From NCBI GenBank assembly GCA_035362835.1, contig DAOSDY010000001.1, forward strand, positions 620,001-684,000: a stretch of 64,000 nucleotides of DNA, in the 5' to 3' direction. The notes beneath the pieces were generated by a model, which saw nothing but the letters and a program-made list of their open reading frames with translations, searched no databases and was not told the DNA's origin. Position 1 is the first letter of the stretch. Each line of letters opens with the position of its first letter. Below, piece by piece: positions 43,147 to 52,289 of this stretch. Origin of the DNA: Melioribacteraceae bacterium (GTDB lineage Bacteria > Bacteroidota > Ignavibacteria > Ignavibacteriales > Melioribacteraceae). Made by a program: the position numbers and the translations under genes.

Positions 43147-43776
43147 ATGGGTTTTAGCGCAATACTCGACATAATAGGATCAACAATAATTGGCGGAATG
43201 TTATTAATGATTCTGCTTAGAATGAACGATTCTGCCGTACAGAATAATTACCAGTACAGCGGCGAAAGAATTGTTCAGCAGAATCTGGTTGACGTTGTAA
43301 AACTTCTGGAATACGATTTCAGAAAGATCGGATACTGCAACAACTGGATGGCAATACCAAACCCCGCAGTGGCAATTATTCGCGCTGACTCAAACCGTAT
43401 TTCATTCCTTACTGACATTGTAACAACTTCAAATGCATACGGAGACGGGGTTGTAGACACATTACACTACTATCTCGGGCCGGCATCAGAATTGACAGTT
43501 ACACCAAATCCGTTCGACAGGTTATTATACCGTGTAGTCAATTCAACAACACCGGGCGGTTCAAACCTGGGCATAACTCAATTTAGACTCACCTATTTTG
43601 ACGCAAACGGAGATACTATTTCAACAATGCCTGTTTCGCCTCCGCTTGGAATAGCAGCAATTCAAATTGATATGGCAGTGGAGAATCCGGCCGCATACGG
43701 CAATGATTATGCGGCTGATAAAAGGGTTCTTTGGAGACAGGTAAGATTACCGGCAAGAAATTTTACTTTAAGGTAG
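43147..43776 (+). CDS. Minor-pilin-like protein, PilW/GspJ/MshO-like (copy 2, gene B)
   Basis: This 209-residue paralogue of the protein at 40437 shares MGFS..LDI.GSTI.GG, the block VKLLEYDFRKIGYCNNW near 46, SNRISFLTDI near 83, VVDTLHYYLG, RLLYRVVN near 128 and TPGGSNLGITQFRLTYFDA near 137. Its start lies three bases after the gene A stop, and the AGGTGAG at the end of gene A serves as ribosome site. It fits the PilW/GspJ plan as in copy 1. Confidence 0.65.
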   Translation: MGFSAILDIIGSTIIGGMLLMILLRMNDSAVQNNYQYSGERIVQQNLVDVVKLLEYDFRKIGYCNNWMAIPNPAVAIIRADSNRISFLTDIVTTSNAYGDGVVDTLHYYLGPASELTVTPNPFDRLLYRVVNSTTPGGSNLGITQFRLTYFDANGDTISTMPVSPPLGIAAIQIDMAVENPAAYGNDYAADKRVLWRQVRLPARNFTLR

Positions 43777-43785
43777 GAAAAGTAG

Positions 43786-45015
43786 ATGGGTGGAAAAGGA
43801 GCAATATTATTAGTACTTGGTTTCTCCATTATTTTTATGGTGGCGGGAAGAAATTTTAACAGCATGGCAACTGCGACTGTTGAAAACTTTACCAATTACT
43901 ATTTTGATGCAAAGGCTCATAGCATTGCAGCAACCGGTGTTAATCTTGTAACGAATCAGGTGTTTTTAAATAATTCCATTGCAGATCAGACATTTAATTA
44001 CAGCTACGACGGCGGGACTATAAGAGCGGTTCTTTCAACCGTTGATGCCTATCAGAATATAAGGGAGCTTAACGTTACAGGCACTTACGGAAACTATTCG
44101 ACTAATATTAGAATAGTATTAAGGCCGAGTTCATTTTCAAAATATGCTTACTTTTCACACTCAGAATCTGCCAATATATATTGGACGACTACTGATACTG
44201 TTTGGGGTCCTCTGCATACGAACGGATCATTACGTGTTGCTGACAGGCCCGTTTTTATGGGAAAGGTTACAATAGACGGACGGCTTGTTAAATACAGCAA
44301 CAGTGCCCGGCCTCAATTCCTCGGCGGATTCCAGACCGGTGTTCATATCGCTATCCCCTCAAACGGCGTATCGAACCTTAATGCAGCCGCAACTGCCGGC
44401 GGATACAAATTTACAGGACGGTCTCTGGTTTATCTCGAATTCAGGGGTGACAGTATCAGATACAGATACAGCAGTTCCGGGACCTGGAACTATGCATTGG
44501 CTTCGACATTCGCGCCCAACGGGGCAATTTTTGCAGAGAATGCCGAGTTGAGAATTAAAGGGAGAGTAAAAGGAAGATTTACAATAGGATCTTCCGGAAC
44601 CGGAGGAGACCGGGGAAAAATCTATCTGGACGATGATATTTATTATAATACCGATCCGCAGGTAAATCCGAATTCACAGGATATGCTCGGGATAATTGCG
44701 CAAAGAGATATTGAGATTACCAACAATGCCGCCAACAATAACAATATAAAGGTTCAGGCTTCAATTTATTCGGAATCCGGATCCTTCCAGGCAGAGGATT
44801 ACCAGAGCAGGCCGGTTGCAGGCGCTATTCAGTTGTATGGCGGCGTAATTCAGAATGCAAGAGGTCCGGTTGGCGAGTTCAGAACTGTCGGCGGAGTATC
44901 AACAATTATAAACGGATTCTCGAAACGTTACCGTTACGATGACAGGTTCATGGTTGCCAGTCCCCCGTTCTTCCCGGGTACAGGCAATTTCGAAATTGTT
45001 TCATGGTTTGAATAA
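43786..45015 (+). CDS. Minor-pilin-like protein, PilX/MshP-like (copy 2, gene C)
   Basis: This 409-residue paralogue of the protein at 41043 shares MGGKGAILLVLGFSIIFMVAG at its start in short form, RPSSFSKYAYFSHSES near 106, PNSQDMLGIIAQRDIEI near 293 and the ending NFEIVSWFE. It lacks the Cys/His HLAHGD block of copy 1, which accounts for most of the length difference. The gene ends three bases from the convergent epimerase gene. Confidence 0.6.
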   Translation: MGGKGAILLVLGFSIIFMVAGRNFNSMATATVENFTNYYFDAKAHSIAATGVNLVTNQVFLNNSIADQTFNYSYDGGTIRAVLSTVDAYQNIRELNVTGTYGNYSTNIRIVLRPSSFSKYAYFSHSESANIYWTTTDTVWGPLHTNGSLRVADRPVFMGKVTIDGRLVKYSNSARPQFLGGFQTGVHIAIPSNGVSNLNAAATAGGYKFTGRSLVYLEFRGDSIRYRYSSSGTWNYALASTFAPNGAIFAENAELRIKGRVKGRFTIGSSGTGGDRGKIYLDDDIYYNTDPQVNPNSQDMLGIIAQRDIEITNNAANNNNIKVQASIYSESGSFQAEDYQSRPVAGAIQLYGGVIQNARGPVGEFRTVGGVSTIINGFSKRYRYDDRFMVASPPFFPGTGNFEIVSWFE

Positions 45016-45018
45016 ACT

Positions 45019-45924
45019 CTACAGCAGATTTATCAAAGCTTCATTAATATTCTTATACCTGAAATTATAACCGTGTTCAACCAATCTCGCCGGAATCACT
45101 TTAACGCCGTAAACCAATGCTTCGGCTGCTTCACCGAGAATCATTTTAAGTGCAAATTCCGGAACCCTGAATAAAGAGGGCCGTTTCATTATTCTGCCAA
45201 GAGTAGCTGCAAATCTTTTCATGTCTATGAACTCTGGAGCGACTGCATTTACAGGTCCTTCAATTTTTTCTTTTTCAATTACAAACCTGAAAATCTCTGC
45301 AGCATCGTCGATACTTACCCATGGGAACCACTGTTTGCCGCTGCCTAAAGGGCCTCCTATAAAAAATTTAAAAGGAAGTATCATTTTCTTCAACGCGCCT
45401 TCATTCTTATCAAGTACAATTCCCAGTCTTACACTCACTCTTCTTACACCGTATTTTTCAACTTCAGCCGCTTCATTCTCCCATTCGGATACAACATCGG
45501 CCAGAAATCCTTTTCCTTTTTTACTGTTTTCGTCGGCTTCAAAAAATCCGTTTCCGTAAAAACCGATTGCCGAAGAATGGACGAACAATTCCGGTTTAAC
45601 TTCCGCGTTTTCAATCCCTTTAACCAGTGCCCTTGTCGATTCAATCCTGCTGTTAATTACTTCTTTTTTATGTTTAGCGGTCCATCTCCGGGCCATAATA
45701 TTTTCGCCCATAAGATGTATTACAACATCCCTACCATTCACAAAACCTGCAGGATCTGTTTTATAATTCCACTCAATATATTCAACAGCATCAGGAATAA
45801 CACTTTTCGCTCTTTCGGTCGATCTGCTTACAATAGAAACCCGGTTTCCCTCTTTAATCAGCCGCCTGGCAATGTTGCTTCCTATAAAACCTGTGGCACC
45901 CGTTATGACTATTTTTTTATTCAC
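45019..45924 (-). CDS. TIGR01777-family NAD(P)-binding epimerase
   Basis: This 301-residue protein has the SDR Rossmann start KKIVITGATGFIGSNIARRL, then VVIHLMGENIMARRWTAKHKKEV near 68-90, SSAIGFYGNGFFEADEN near 117 and the family-typical GGPLGSGKQWFPWVSIDDAAEI near 195-216 and GPVNAVAPEFIDMKRFAATLG near 229. This is the YfcH/SulA-homologue family (TIGR01777) of unknown substrate. It stands alone on the minus strand. Confidence 0.93.
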   Translation of the reverse strand: MNKKIVITGATGFIGSNIARRLIKEGNRVSIVSRSTERAKSVIPDAVEYIEWNYKTDPAGFVNGRDVVIHLMGENIMARRWTAKHKKEVINSRIESTRALVKGIENAEVKPELFVHSSAIGFYGNGFFEADENSKKGKGFLADVVSEWENEAAEVEKYGVRRVSVRLGIVLDKNEGALKKMILPFKFFIGGPLGSGKQWFPWVSIDDAAEIFRFVIEKEKIEGPVNAVAPEFIDMKRFAATLGRIMKRPSLFRVPEFALKMILGEAAEALVYGVKVIPARLVEHGYNFRYKNINEALINLL

Positions 45925-46083
45925 AAATTACCTTTTTTTCTTTACAACAAAATTGATAAATAAAAAGTTTTGATTCAGAATTAATATTTTTCGGAACTTG
46001 TTATAGAGGTATTGCTTTTGATATATTGAATCTTCAAGTAAGAGGGTGAAATATTGTTTTCCGGAATTATCTACAGGGGGAAT

Positions 46084-48486
46084 ATGAATAAGTTAATTAT
46101 ATTGCTGCTATTGAACAGCTATTGTTTTGCGCAGCAATTTTCGGTGTCGGGGAAAATAACCGACAGCAATAGTGGTGAACCTCTAAGTTATGCCAACATC
46201 CGGATCGCCGGTACAACAATCGGTACGGCTGCAAATCTTGACGGTGATTTCGAACTTAAACTTAAAACCGGCAATTATTCCCTCATTACATCATTTATCG
46301 GATATAAGTCCGATACTGTTAAAGTTGATCTTTCTGCAGACAGAAATATTAGTATTCGCCTGGAACCGATTCCGGTTAAGCTCCCCGAGATTACAGTTCT
46401 GCCGGGTGAGAATCCGGCCGACGAAATTATCCGCCGGGCTATCGAAGCTAAGAAGACCCGCGAGGAGAAGATCGATTCATACATTTTTAAAGCTTACACC
46501 AAAGGTCTCGTAAAAACCACAAAGGATATTACAACATCGGACAGAAGCGTTGGAATTTCAATCGGAACTAAAGATACAGGGGATTTGAAAATAACAGGTA
46601 TCATAGAAAACGAAAGCAAAGGATATTTTAAGAAACCCGATTATTACAAGGATGAAATAATCGCACGCAAACAGTCAGCCAATACTCCATCTACAATTAA
46701 TATTTTAACGGGAGGGCGGCTGCTTCAGAATTTTTATACGAATGACATTCAGTTTTTCACAAGACCTTTAACAGGTCCTATCGCCGATAACGCGCTGGAT
46801 TATTATTACTATATCATCGAAGACACTCTGGCAATGGACAATAAAAATGTTTTTCAGATCTACTTCGAGCCGATTGATAGAACCGCTCCGGGATTTTACG
46901 GTAAGATTTATATAAAGGACGGTACATTTTCCCTGGTTAAACTTGATGTTAATTTAAACAGCGCTGCAAACCCCGGCGGAATTTTTACAAGGATAAATAT
47001 TTTTCAGCAGTTCGTTCCATTCGAAAACGGTATTGTAATGCCTATCGACTACCGTGTTTTTGTTGAAGGAAATTTTCTGGGTCTTGCCAAATTCGGCTTC
47101 GAGCTTAATACGATCTTCTACGATTACGAAATCAACAACAGAATCGACCCTGATTTCTTCGATATGATTGTTATTAAAGTAATGCCCGACGCCGATAAGA
47201 AGGATTCAACATTCTGGCGTTCGACACAGACAATTCCGAATACTCTTCAGGAGATTGAGGCTTACAGGAGAATCGACAGCCTGGAAACAATTCCGAAAGA
47301 TTTCTGGGATGATTTTTCCATCTTATCATCCAGTCTGCGGCTAAGCGATAATTTTTCAATTTCAGGGCCGTTATCCCTCTACAGTTTCAATAACATTACC
47401 GGTCATGCTCTGAACTTCGGTTTTTCAATCTCTAACGAGCTGGATAAAAGACTGAATTTGAGCGGTGACATTGCTTACGGATTTTCCGATAAAAAGTTTG
47501 AAACCGACTTTTACGCGAGATACTATCTGGGAGACTACAGGACAACCACTGTAAGTCTTAAAGCTTTTAACAAGCTTACCGATTTGTTCGGCGAATCGGT
47601 GAGGTATGACCGTTCTACATCTACACTTACAAGTCTGCTCGGCAAATACGATTTCAGGGATTACTATTACACGACAGGAATAGAAGCTAAGATAACCGGC
47701 GAAATTTTTCCAATCCTTCGTGCCGGAATCGGTTTATTAAACCGGACGGACAACAGCGCAAACAACAATTCCAACTTTTCAATTCTGAACAGATCCAAAG
47801 TATACCGCACCAATAAGCTTATCCGCGAAACACGTGTAAATGCTGTTACTGCAGAATTTTCAATTGATTTCAGGAAGTTTATTGAAGATGGTTACTTCCG
47901 CCGAAAGATTTCGTTCGGCGGTCCGAATTTAATTTTTAATGGCAAAGCCCTTTTAAGCGATCGTTCTTCGCTTAAAAGCAGTCTCGATTTTCAATTCTAT
48001 GAATTAAACCTGTCGGGTTTTATCCCGCTATTCAAGACTACCGCGCTCAATTTTCTAATTAAGGGGATCGGATCGAAAGGCGAAGTGCCGCTTCAGATGA
48101 TGTATGCCCTTCCGGGTAATATCGAAAGCGTCGGCAGGGAGTATTCATTCAGAACTTTCGGCATCGGCGAAGTATTCGGCGATAACGGAATTATCTTTAC
48201 GGCCCAGTATAATTTGAACGATGAATTATTCCGACTGCTGAAGGTCCCTCTGCTTAAGGATTGGAATCTGATTCTCACAACCTATTTTAACGCGGCACTG
48301 CTCAGGATATCTGACGAGAGCAAACGAATTCTTCCCGCACAGTACACAGAATTCGACAAGCCGATCTACGAGCTCGGTTTCAGTATCGGTCAGATCCTCT
48401 TCCCCATAACTGTTGAATTTACATGGAGACTTAATTACAGGGGTAATAATAATTTTGTTATTGGATTTAATACTTTTGTGTTGTAG
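46084..48486 (+). CDS. DUF5686 outer-membrane protein with carboxypeptidase-like domain
   Basis: This 800-residue protein has a signal peptide (MNKLIILLLLNSYCFAQ), a carboxypeptidase-regulatory-like beta domain (SVSGKITDSNSGEPLSYANIRI near 19-40, LDGDFELKLKTGNYSL near 55) and then the DUF5686 region with ADEIIRRAIEAKKTREEKIDSY in short form near 118 and a long barrel-like C-terminal half ending NNNFVIGFNTFVL. Function is unknown; relatives are common in Bacteroidota outer membranes. I chose the ATG at 46084, preceded by AGGGGGA, over a TTG at 46054. Confidence 0.87.
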   Translation: MNKLIILLLLNSYCFAQQFSVSGKITDSNSGEPLSYANIRIAGTTIGTAANLDGDFELKLKTGNYSLITSFIGYKSDTVKVDLSADRNISIRLEPIPVKLPEITVLPGENPADEIIRRAIEAKKTREEKIDSYIFKAYTKGLVKTTKDITTSDRSVGISIGTKDTGDLKITGIIENESKGYFKKPDYYKDEIIARKQSANTPSTINILTGGRLLQNFYTNDIQFFTRPLTGPIADNALDYYYYIIEDTLAMDNKNVFQIYFEPIDRTAPGFYGKIYIKDGTFSLVKLDVNLNSAANPGGIFTRINIFQQFVPFENGIVMPIDYRVFVEGNFLGLAKFGFELNTIFYDYEINNRIDPDFFDMIVIKVMPDADKKDSTFWRSTQTIPNTLQEIEAYRRIDSLETIPKDFWDDFSILSSSLRLSDNFSISGPLSLYSFNNITGHALNFGFSISNELDKRLNLSGDIAYGFSDKKFETDFYARYYLGDYRTTTVSLKAFNKLTDLFGESVRYDRSTSTLTSLLGKYDFRDYYYTTGIEAKITGEIFPILRAGIGLLNRTDNSANNNSNFSILNRSKVYRTNKLIRETRVNAVTAEFSIDFRKFIEDGYFRRKISFGGPNLIFNGKALLSDRSSLKSSLDFQFYELNLSGFIPLFKTTALNFLIKGIGSKGEVPLQMMYALPGNIESVGREYSFRTFGIGEVFGDNGIIFTAQYNLNDELFRLLKVPLLKDWNLILTTYFNAALLRISDESKRILPAQYTEFDKPIYELGFSIGQILFPITVEFTWRLNYRGNNNFVIGFNTFVL

Positions 48487-48528
48487 AGTATTTTAAAATA
48501 TCTTTCAGTGAATTCATTTGAGGTAATG

Positions 48529-50358
48529 ATGAAAAAAATTTTTCTGTTCTTATTTCTGATTTTTTCTTTCAGCCCGATTTTTTCCCAGACTTTGAAAATA
48601 GAGAAAGTAGAACCGCCCAACTGGTGGACCGGAATGAAATGGAACAATATCCAATTGATGATATACGGGGAAAATCTGAATGGTATATCGGCTAAGTTTT
48701 CGGACAGCAGGATAAAAATTAAAAAAATTCATACACCCGAAAATTCTTCTTATGCATTCATCGACATAAAGATTCCCGACCGGCTCCCGTCAGGCGATTA
48801 CAAACTTGAATTGAGAAACGGATCCGGAAAAGCATCCATCGACTTTCCCGTTTACCAAAGGGAGAAAGGGATACGTCACCAGGGATTTTCCGGCAATGAT
48901 ATAATTTATTTGCTGATGCCGGACCGGTTTGCAAATGGAGACCATGCTAACGACTCAATTTCCGGATATTACGATTCGATGCAGAGAATTCCGAACGAGT
49001 GGCGGTTCGGCGGAGATATCCAAGGAATGATCGATAAACTCGATTATTTGAAAGACCTGGGCGTTACGGCTGTCTGGGCCACACCACTAGTAGAGAACAA
49101 TACTTTCCGTTCATATCATGGTTATTCCGCAACAGATTTTTATAATACCGATCCGCGGCTCGGTTCAAACCAGCTTTACAAAAAATATGTTGATGAAGCT
49201 CATAAAAGAGGAATCAAAGTAATTCTGGATCATGTGGCTAATCATTTCAGCGATAATCATCCGTGGATGAGAAATCTGCCGATGAAAAACTGGATCAACG
49301 GATCAATTGAGGATCATCTCCCAGCGAATCATCATAAGATGATCTTTACGGATCCTTATGCGGATAGTTCCACTATCAAACATGTTGAGAGGGGATGGTT
49401 TGTTAGAGACATGGTCGATATAAATCAGGAGAACCTGTTCGTCCAGAATTATATAATACAGAATACAATCTGGTGGGTCGAATTTTCCGGTCTGGACGGG
49501 ATACGCGAAGACACTCACCCTTATAACAATCAGAAATTTATTGCGAGTTGGGCCAAAGCAATTCTGGATGAATTTCCGACATTAAACATAGTAGGTGAAG
49601 TATGGACTGGAGAAAGTGATTTTCTTGCAGCTTACCAGAGAGACACTTTCCTTAAAAAGAATTTTAACACCCATCTACCCTCCCTCACCGATTTCGGTCT
49701 GCGCGATGTACTGATTGATTTTGTTTCCGGAAGAGGTGGACTGTATAAAGTATTCAATGTAATTGCAAAGGATTTTCTTTTTACAGATCCTTCGCAATTA
49801 GTTACGTTTGTTGATAACCACGACCTCGAACGTGTAATGTACTATGCAAACGGAAATGTTGATAAAGTAAAACTCGCTTATGTAATAATGATGACAACTC
49901 GAGGAATACCATCCGTTTTCTACGGCTCCGAAATCGGGATGACAGGCGGACGCGGACACGGTGTTTTAAGAGCACCGTTCCCGGGCGGATTTCCAAGCGA
50001 TAAACAGAATGGATTTGAAAAATCAGGCCGCAGTGATTTCGAAAACGAATTTTTTAACTTTATCCGGAATTTAATTCATATCAGAAAAAGTCACAGCGCA
50101 TTTATTAACGGCAAACTGATTCATTATCCTCCGGTATCAGATGTTTATTACTATTTCAGGGAGGATGGCAACAGAAAATTTTTAATTGTTATAAACGGAA
50201 ACGAAAAAGAAGCCTTAGTTGATTTGAATCCGGTTAAGCACCGGATCGGAGAAAAAACAAGTCTGATAGAGTTGATAACAAATTCGAAAAGAATTCTGGA
50301 GAGTGATTTAATTCTGAAAATGAATCCGTTATCAGCCGGTATATTTATGATTGAATAA
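48529..50358 (+). CDS. Exported GH13 cyclomaltodextrinase-like amylase
   Basis: This 609-residue periplasmic enzyme has a signal peptide (MKKIFLFLFLIFSFSPIFSQ), an N-terminal Ig-like cyclomaltodextrinase domain (VEPPNWWTGMKWNNIQLMIYG near 28-48 in short form) and a GH13 barrel: YLLMPDRFANGD near 126, LGVTAVWATPLVEN near 174, VILDHVANHFSDNH near 231, LDGIREDTHPY near 321 (nucleophile Asp), IVGEVWTG near 352 (acid/base Glu) and FVDNHDLERV near 425. There is no T9SS domain, unlike the amylase at 20394, so it stays in the periplasm and probably acts on imported maltodextrins. The ATG at 48529 has GAGG five bases upstream. Confidence 0.94.
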   Translation: MKKIFLFLFLIFSFSPIFSQTLKIEKVEPPNWWTGMKWNNIQLMIYGENLNGISAKFSDSRIKIKKIHTPENSSYAFIDIKIPDRLPSGDYKLELRNGSGKASIDFPVYQREKGIRHQGFSGNDIIYLLMPDRFANGDHANDSISGYYDSMQRIPNEWRFGGDIQGMIDKLDYLKDLGVTAVWATPLVENNTFRSYHGYSATDFYNTDPRLGSNQLYKKYVDEAHKRGIKVILDHVANHFSDNHPWMRNLPMKNWINGSIEDHLPANHHKMIFTDPYADSSTIKHVERGWFVRDMVDINQENLFVQNYIIQNTIWWVEFSGLDGIREDTHPYNNQKFIASWAKAILDEFPTLNIVGEVWTGESDFLAAYQRDTFLKKNFNTHLPSLTDFGLRDVLIDFVSGRGGLYKVFNVIAKDFLFTDPSQLVTFVDNHDLERVMYYANGNVDKVKLAYVIMMTTRGIPSVFYGSEIGMTGGRGHGVLRAPFPGGFPSDKQNGFEKSGRSDFENEFFNFIRNLIHIRKSHSAFINGKLIHYPPVSDVYYYFREDGNRKFLIVINGNEKEALVDLNPVKHRIGEKTSLIELITNSKRILESDLILKMNPLSAGIFMIE

Positions 50359-50368
50359 CTGAATAAAA

Positions 50369-51025
50369 CTACTTTTCTCCTTCAATCTTAGAAGCGGATT
50401 TCCTGTGCCTTAAATACTCCGTAACACCGGGGAGTATTGAAATAATTATTATCGTAATGATTACTATTGTAAAATTGTTCTTAACAAACTCAAGGTTGCC
50501 GAAGAAATATCCGCCGTAAACGAATATGCCGACCCAGATAATTCCGCCTATAACATTGTAAGAGATAAACCGGGAATAAGTCATAGCACCGACTCCGGCT
50601 ACAAACGGCGCAAATGTTCTGACAATCGGTACAAATCGGGCAAGTATAATCGTCTTACCGCCGTGTTTTTCATAGAATTGATGAGTTCTATCAAGATATT
50701 CCCGTTTAAGTATTTTGGGAAAGCGGTCGAATATTTTCATTCCGATATAATGGCCTATCCAGTAGTTAACAGTATCGCCAAGAATAGCAGCGGTAGTAAG
50801 AAGAAGAAACAGAAGATGGGGGTCGAACGATCCTTTGGCGGCAAAAGTGCCGGCAGCGAATAAAAGCGAATCCCCCGGCAGAAAAGGAGTAAATACAAAT
50901 CCGGTTTCTGCAAATATTACAGAGAAGAGGATACCATATGTATAAGCACCGTATTCAAGAATCAGTTCGTGAAGATGATCGTCCAGATTCAGAAATAGAT
51001 CGATCAGGTAGTTTATTATTTCCAT
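50369..51025 (-). CDS. DedA-family membrane protein
   Basis: This 218-residue inner-membrane protein has the DedA core: FAETGFVFTPFLPGDSLLFAAG near 39-60 in short form, AAILGDTVNYWIGHYIGMKIF near 80 and KHGGKTIILARFVPIVRTFAPFVAG near 122, plus about four to five helices. DedA proteins act as lipid scramblases or flippases, for undecaprenyl phosphate or phospholipids, and support membrane energisation. It converges on the GH13 gene, ten bases apart, and stands alone. Confidence 0.95.
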   Translation of the reverse strand: MEIINYLIDLFLNLDDHLHELILEYGAYTYGILFSVIFAETGFVFTPFLPGDSLLFAAGTFAAKGSFDPHLLFLLLTTAAILGDTVNYWIGHYIGMKIFDRFPKILKREYLDRTHQFYEKHGGKTIILARFVPIVRTFAPFVAGVGAMTYSRFISYNVIGGIIWVGIFVYGGYFFGNLEFVKNNFTIVIITIIIISILPGVTEYLRHRKSASKIEGEK

Positions 51026-51166
51026 AGATATCCGTTAATTCCTTTCAGTATACGTTTTTTAAAAAAACCGGTAAACAATTTACAAGAAACAGGGTTATTA
51101 CAAAAACAAAATTCTTAATATCGTCCGCCTGTAATAAAGAAGGTGGATTTGATACGGTAATTGGTT

Positions 51167-52075
51167 TCAGTGACCTTCTCCAAAATTCTTTTCGCCTGCG
51201 GTTACTTCAATTTTCAGATAGTTCTGCGCCGGCGGTAACGGACATGTAGCAAATTTCGTAAAAGCACAGGGCGGATTATAGGATTTGTTAAAGTCTATAT
51301 AAATCCTCCCTGTAGAGTCGGCTTTTTCAACCGAAAGAAATCTTCCGGCGCCGTAAGTCTCCTTTCCGTTCGTAAGGTCGGCAAATATCAGGAAGTAGGA
51401 TCTTCCTGAATCCGTAACATCCAGCCTGTATCGATTCCCTTCCATTTCAAAAACAAGCGCGCCCGGAGAAATCCCTTTTTCAACTGTCCCGATAACATTA
51501 GGAATATCGATCTCTTTAGGAGGATTATATGATTCAAAGACCGCTTCTATTCTCCAATCTTCGTTAACAGGATAAGATTCAATACCCTGAAAATTTTTTA
51601 CAAGCGCCGCATCAAGGTCACGGAGTCTGATACCATAACGTTCGCCTCTCTTAATTAAGTTCCACCTGAGAGACCCATGGTCGAGGATTGTAGTTTCTTT
51701 CTGCTGGTCGTGCTTAAGAATAATCTCAGAGACCAGTTCGCAATTTTCAAGGAACACTTCAACACCTGCATTAATTTTCATCGTAACGATTGAATCCTTC
51801 AGGAAAAAACTTCCCATGAAACCGGGAGATTTTTCTTCTGGGAAAATTATTTGATTCGATTTGTCAGATCCGAATTTATTCTCCCCTTCCCCGAGCCAGA
51901 AAAGTCCTGCAAGATTCAGCCAGCCGTTCTCCTTTTTCAGATTTTCAATCCTGACTTCCTTCCATTTTTTTATTCCGGAAACATATGCCGGATCACCCTT
52001 CTCTTTTAATTGAGTAGAACAGGAGGAGAAAATTATAAGTGTCTGCACTGCCAATAGTATTCTAAAGTGTTTCAT
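51167..52075 (-). CDS. DUF1684 lipoprotein
   Basis: This 302-residue protein has a lipoprotein signal (QTLIIFSSCS, Cys19) and the DUF1684 pattern: ENGWLNLAGLFWLGEGENKFG near 52-72 in short form, RYGIRLRDLDAALVKNFQGI near 147 and the ending block YIDFNKSYNPPCAFTKFATCPLPPAQNYL in parts near 254-283. The function is unknown; the family is common in Bacteroidota. It stands alone and is divergent from the kinase at 52290, with a 214-base spacer. Confidence 0.9.
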   Translation of the reverse strand: MKHFRILLAVQTLIIFSSCSTQLKEKGDPAYVSGIKKWKEVRIENLKKENGWLNLAGLFWLGEGENKFGSDKSNQIIFPEEKSPGFMGSFFLKDSIVTMKINAGVEVFLENCELVSEIILKHDQQKETTILDHGSLRWNLIKRGERYGIRLRDLDAALVKNFQGIESYPVNEDWRIEAVFESYNPPKEIDIPNVIGTVEKGISPGALVFEMEGNRYRLDVTDSGRSYFLIFADLTNGKETYGAGRFLSVEKADSTGRIYIDFNKSYNPPCAFTKFATCPLPPAQNYLKIEVTAGEKNFGEGH

Positions 52076-52289
52076 ACAATGCCTGATTTTTTTGACTGTT
52101 AACTTAAGGATTAAAGCCCCCCGATTCCATACGATTGATGAAGTTACTCTCGGTCAAGCCGGTTTTAGTTGGATATTATGGATTACGACTCATAAAATCG
52201 CTCAAAGATTGAATTCCATTTATATCACAATTTATTTATATTCAACCTGAAAAATCATAACAAAATGATTTAAAAAATCCGGATATTAA

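Noticed and set aside
45221..45963. Plus-strand open frames opposite the epimerase gene
   Set aside because: The minus-strand TIGR01777 protein is complete and motif-supported; the opposite frames are low-complexity shadows.
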